DNA of 41,401 nt. Origin: Plantago elongata (lineage: Eukaryota; Streptophyta; Magnoliopsida; Lamiales; Plantaginaceae). Shown in pieces: positions 39,791-41,401 of the stretch. The translations under genes and the position numbers were made by a program. The stretch is from NCBI GenBank assembly GCA_036897095.1, contig JAYMSP010000780.1:1-41401 (forward strand). The letters are read 5' to 3'. Each line of letters begins with the position of its first letter. Position 1 is the first letter of the stretch. Under the pieces are notes generated by a model. It saw only the letters and a list, made by a program, of their open reading frames with translations. It searched no databases and had not been told where the DNA came from.

Positions 39791-40651
39791 GAGTTTAGAA
39801 ATAGTGTCGAAAATTAAAAGACATAGCGGGTATATTAGTAAATCATCTCTCACAGTAATAGAATAAAATTTATCCAGTTTTAACCTTTTTAAATCAGCCT
39901 AATTCAACTACATAATAATTGTAATTATAATGGTGAAATGTTAAATAAAATTATACAATCAAAATTATTTTGTAAAGAGTCATTATATAGTTTAACTGAA
40001 CATTCTGTAATTATGGATTAAGAATATAATAATTTATATATAAAGCTTAAATTTATTGGTTGAAAAAGTCAATCACGTACAATATTTTTGTTACAGAGGT
40101 AGTGAATGTTAAGGTGTGTGTGTGATGAAATGATGAGTATCTACCATATATTGTAAATTTATAAGTCACGTAAATTATGAATTAACTACATTTTGAATGA
40201 AATGATTAATATATTAACATAAAAATGAAAAAATGTATCGTCCTAAAAGTTACTCAAAAATAATTGCAAACGATATTCACATCAATAATGTGTACATCTT
40301 TTCTTGAGAATTCACACTTAAAAACTCCAGAGCTAAATGTATCACATCGATTAAAGGGTCAGGCCTCGAATTATCGCAGATGGTTTATATCTTTGTGTTT
40401 GAATTTTACAAAGGGGAAGAGTGGTGGCGGCATTTCACCGTTCAAGACGGTCTTAATTAGTTACGGTAGAAGTAGTTCTAAACATTTTTAAATGCGCAAG
40501 ACGTGTGAAAAAAATAATTTTCAAAGTAATACGAATAGATATAAACTAATACACATAGTATAATAAGGATCCATGAATATTATATTATTAGTTTCTTTTA
40601 AAAAGAAACTATTACTATATATATTACTTAATTCAAAATATTACATCGACC
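39791..40651. other. Intergenic, AT-rich
   Basis: I see no gene or element that can be supported in this stretch. Confidence 0.5.
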
Positions 40652-40728
40652 TCAATCCTGCTCCTTGATTAAGCGAGGCTTGAAAGTAAAACTATCATGG
40701 GCTTTTTTACGATAAGGCAGACATTCAC
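40652..40728 (-). other. Possible terminal exon, unidentified
   Basis: On the minus strand an acceptor ATGCAG is followed by a 77-base open stretch coding ECLPYRKKAHDSFTFKPRL and IKEQD, then TGA. Its composition is coding-like compared with the AT-rich surroundings. I found no partner exon to the right within the window, so it may be an exon fragment. Confidence is low. Confidence 0.25.
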
Positions 40729-41130
40729 CTGCATAACAACAAACTATAAATAAGAAAATTGACATATTTATTCCTTAAATTTTAAAATGATAAAATAAAA
40801 AAAGGTAATTTTAAAAAAAATTGGTTTAAATTTTAAAAATATTTTAAAAGGTAAATTTAATTATTTTTTGATTAATATTAAAAAAAATTAATTTAAATAT
40901 TTATATAGCGAAGAAAGCCTACCTAACCGTAGAAAAAATAAAATATCATTGTTCACAAAAGACACCAACCGATTTGGACAACTATCCCAAATTGTTAAAT
41001 TAGGCTTGGATGGAAAGTTCTGAAATTATATAACTTGACTACCTCCGATTTCAATAAACACTATTGAAGTTTCTAAGAAACAAACAAAAAGTTTCTAATA
41101 AACAAATTGAAGTTTCTACTTTCTACATTT
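40729..41130. other. AT-rich spacer
   Basis: Runs of A and T dominate. I see no gene. Confidence 0.5.
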
Positions 41131-41252
41131 GACAAAACAAGCCCGGGGCGTATTGACAAAACAAGGCTGGGACGCATTGACAAAAAACAAGCCCGGGGCG
41201 TATTGACAACACAAGCCTGGGACGTATTGACAAAACAAGCCTGGGAAATATT
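41131..41252. repeat. 24-26 bp tandem repeat, five copies
   Basis: Units start GACAAAACAAG at 41131, 41155, 41179, 41205 and 41229. They contain CCCGGGGCGTATT or CCTGGGACGTATT. The period is 24 bases with small insertions. The array sits about 145 bases upstream of the start codon of the next gene. Confidence 0.9.
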
Positions 41253-41282
41253 GGTAACTAGTGTAGCCTTTCAACCAGTACT

Positions 41283-41395
41283 GGAGTAGTATATATTTGG
41301 GTTTGGGTAAATGTATTACTTCTTCATTACATTAATTCCTCACACACTCCTCCGACTCTTCTCCTTCATACATACTATATTATAATAAGTATATT
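41283..41395 (+). promoter_or_regulatory. Promoter/leader of the next membrane-protein paralogue
   Basis: Ordered matches to 33655-33756 are visible: TATATATTTGGG against TATATAATTTGGG, TAATTCCTCACACAC against TTATTCCTCGATCACACA, and TCCGACTCTTC against TCTGACACTTC. A TATA-like element is at about 41290. Confidence 0.5.
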
Positions 41396-41401
41396 ATGTC
41401 T
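41396..41401 (+). CDS. Start of a probable paralogue of the 33757 gene (cut by the window end)
   Basis: The last six bases are ATGTCT, identical to the start of the membrane-protein gene at 33757. The leader aligns with that gene's leader in order and spacing. Only two codons are visible, so identity rests on the upstream match. Confidence 0.4.

Overview
The window is nuclear DNA from a flowering plant, almost certainly a eudicot. Genes have GT-AG introns, intergenic DNA is AT-rich, and plant-only families are present: an EAR-motif C2H2 zinc finger, an isoprenylated HMA protein, a GRF-zinc-finger MULE companion gene, and Stowaway and Harbinger MITEs. The species cannot be fixed by reading. 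No prokaryotic, viral, CRISPR or operon-like system was seen. Exon boundaries below were worked out by hand from splice sites and reading phase, without transcripts.

Layout. 1-740 is AT-rich, repeat-bearing DNA. About 740-6290 is a decayed MuDR-type MULE. It carries a MURA-like transposase on the minus strand, broken by stops, a frameshift and a 184-bp tandem duplication, and a convergent GRF zinc-finger plus membrane-anchor gene. 7138-8553 is an intact, intronless gene derived from a PIF/Harbinger transposase whose catalytic acids appear to be gone. 9167-10107 is an intronless, broken copy of FIP37 (WTAP-like m6A writer subunit). 10738-11613 is a four-exon gene for a 79-residue membrane protein. 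14954-21010 is a 13-exon NDR-type AGC kinase gene (526 aa).

After a MITE-rich stretch (21.7-23.3 kb) come a ZAT-like zinc-finger repressor (23827-24360, plus strand) and, on the minus strand, an HMA/HIPP-like protein with a CaaX end but no CxxC metal site (24965-25914). A ten-exon POT1 telomere-protection gene (26664-30210, minus strand) follows, with a telo-box just upstream of its start codon.

The last 11 kb is a graveyard with one small gene family. It holds LINE 3' ends, a MULE remnant with its centre deleted, a reverse-transcriptase zinc-domain remnant, a broken first exon of the HSCB iron-sulfur co-chaperone, a 613-bp Harbinger MITE with a TAA target duplication, and a Stowaway-like element. 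The family encodes a multi-pass membrane protein (33757-35172). The 3' end of that gene is tandemly amplified about five times. An exon-1 fragment lies near 39.7 kb, and a probable paralogue starts in the last six bases (41396).

The genes do not form a pathway. They are independent nuclear genes in telomere maintenance, kinase signalling, transcriptional repression and membrane biology. The most interesting points are the amplified gene tail with its doubtful splice donor, the degenerate HMA and Harbinger active sites, the candidate GC-AG intron in POT1, and the MULE structures.
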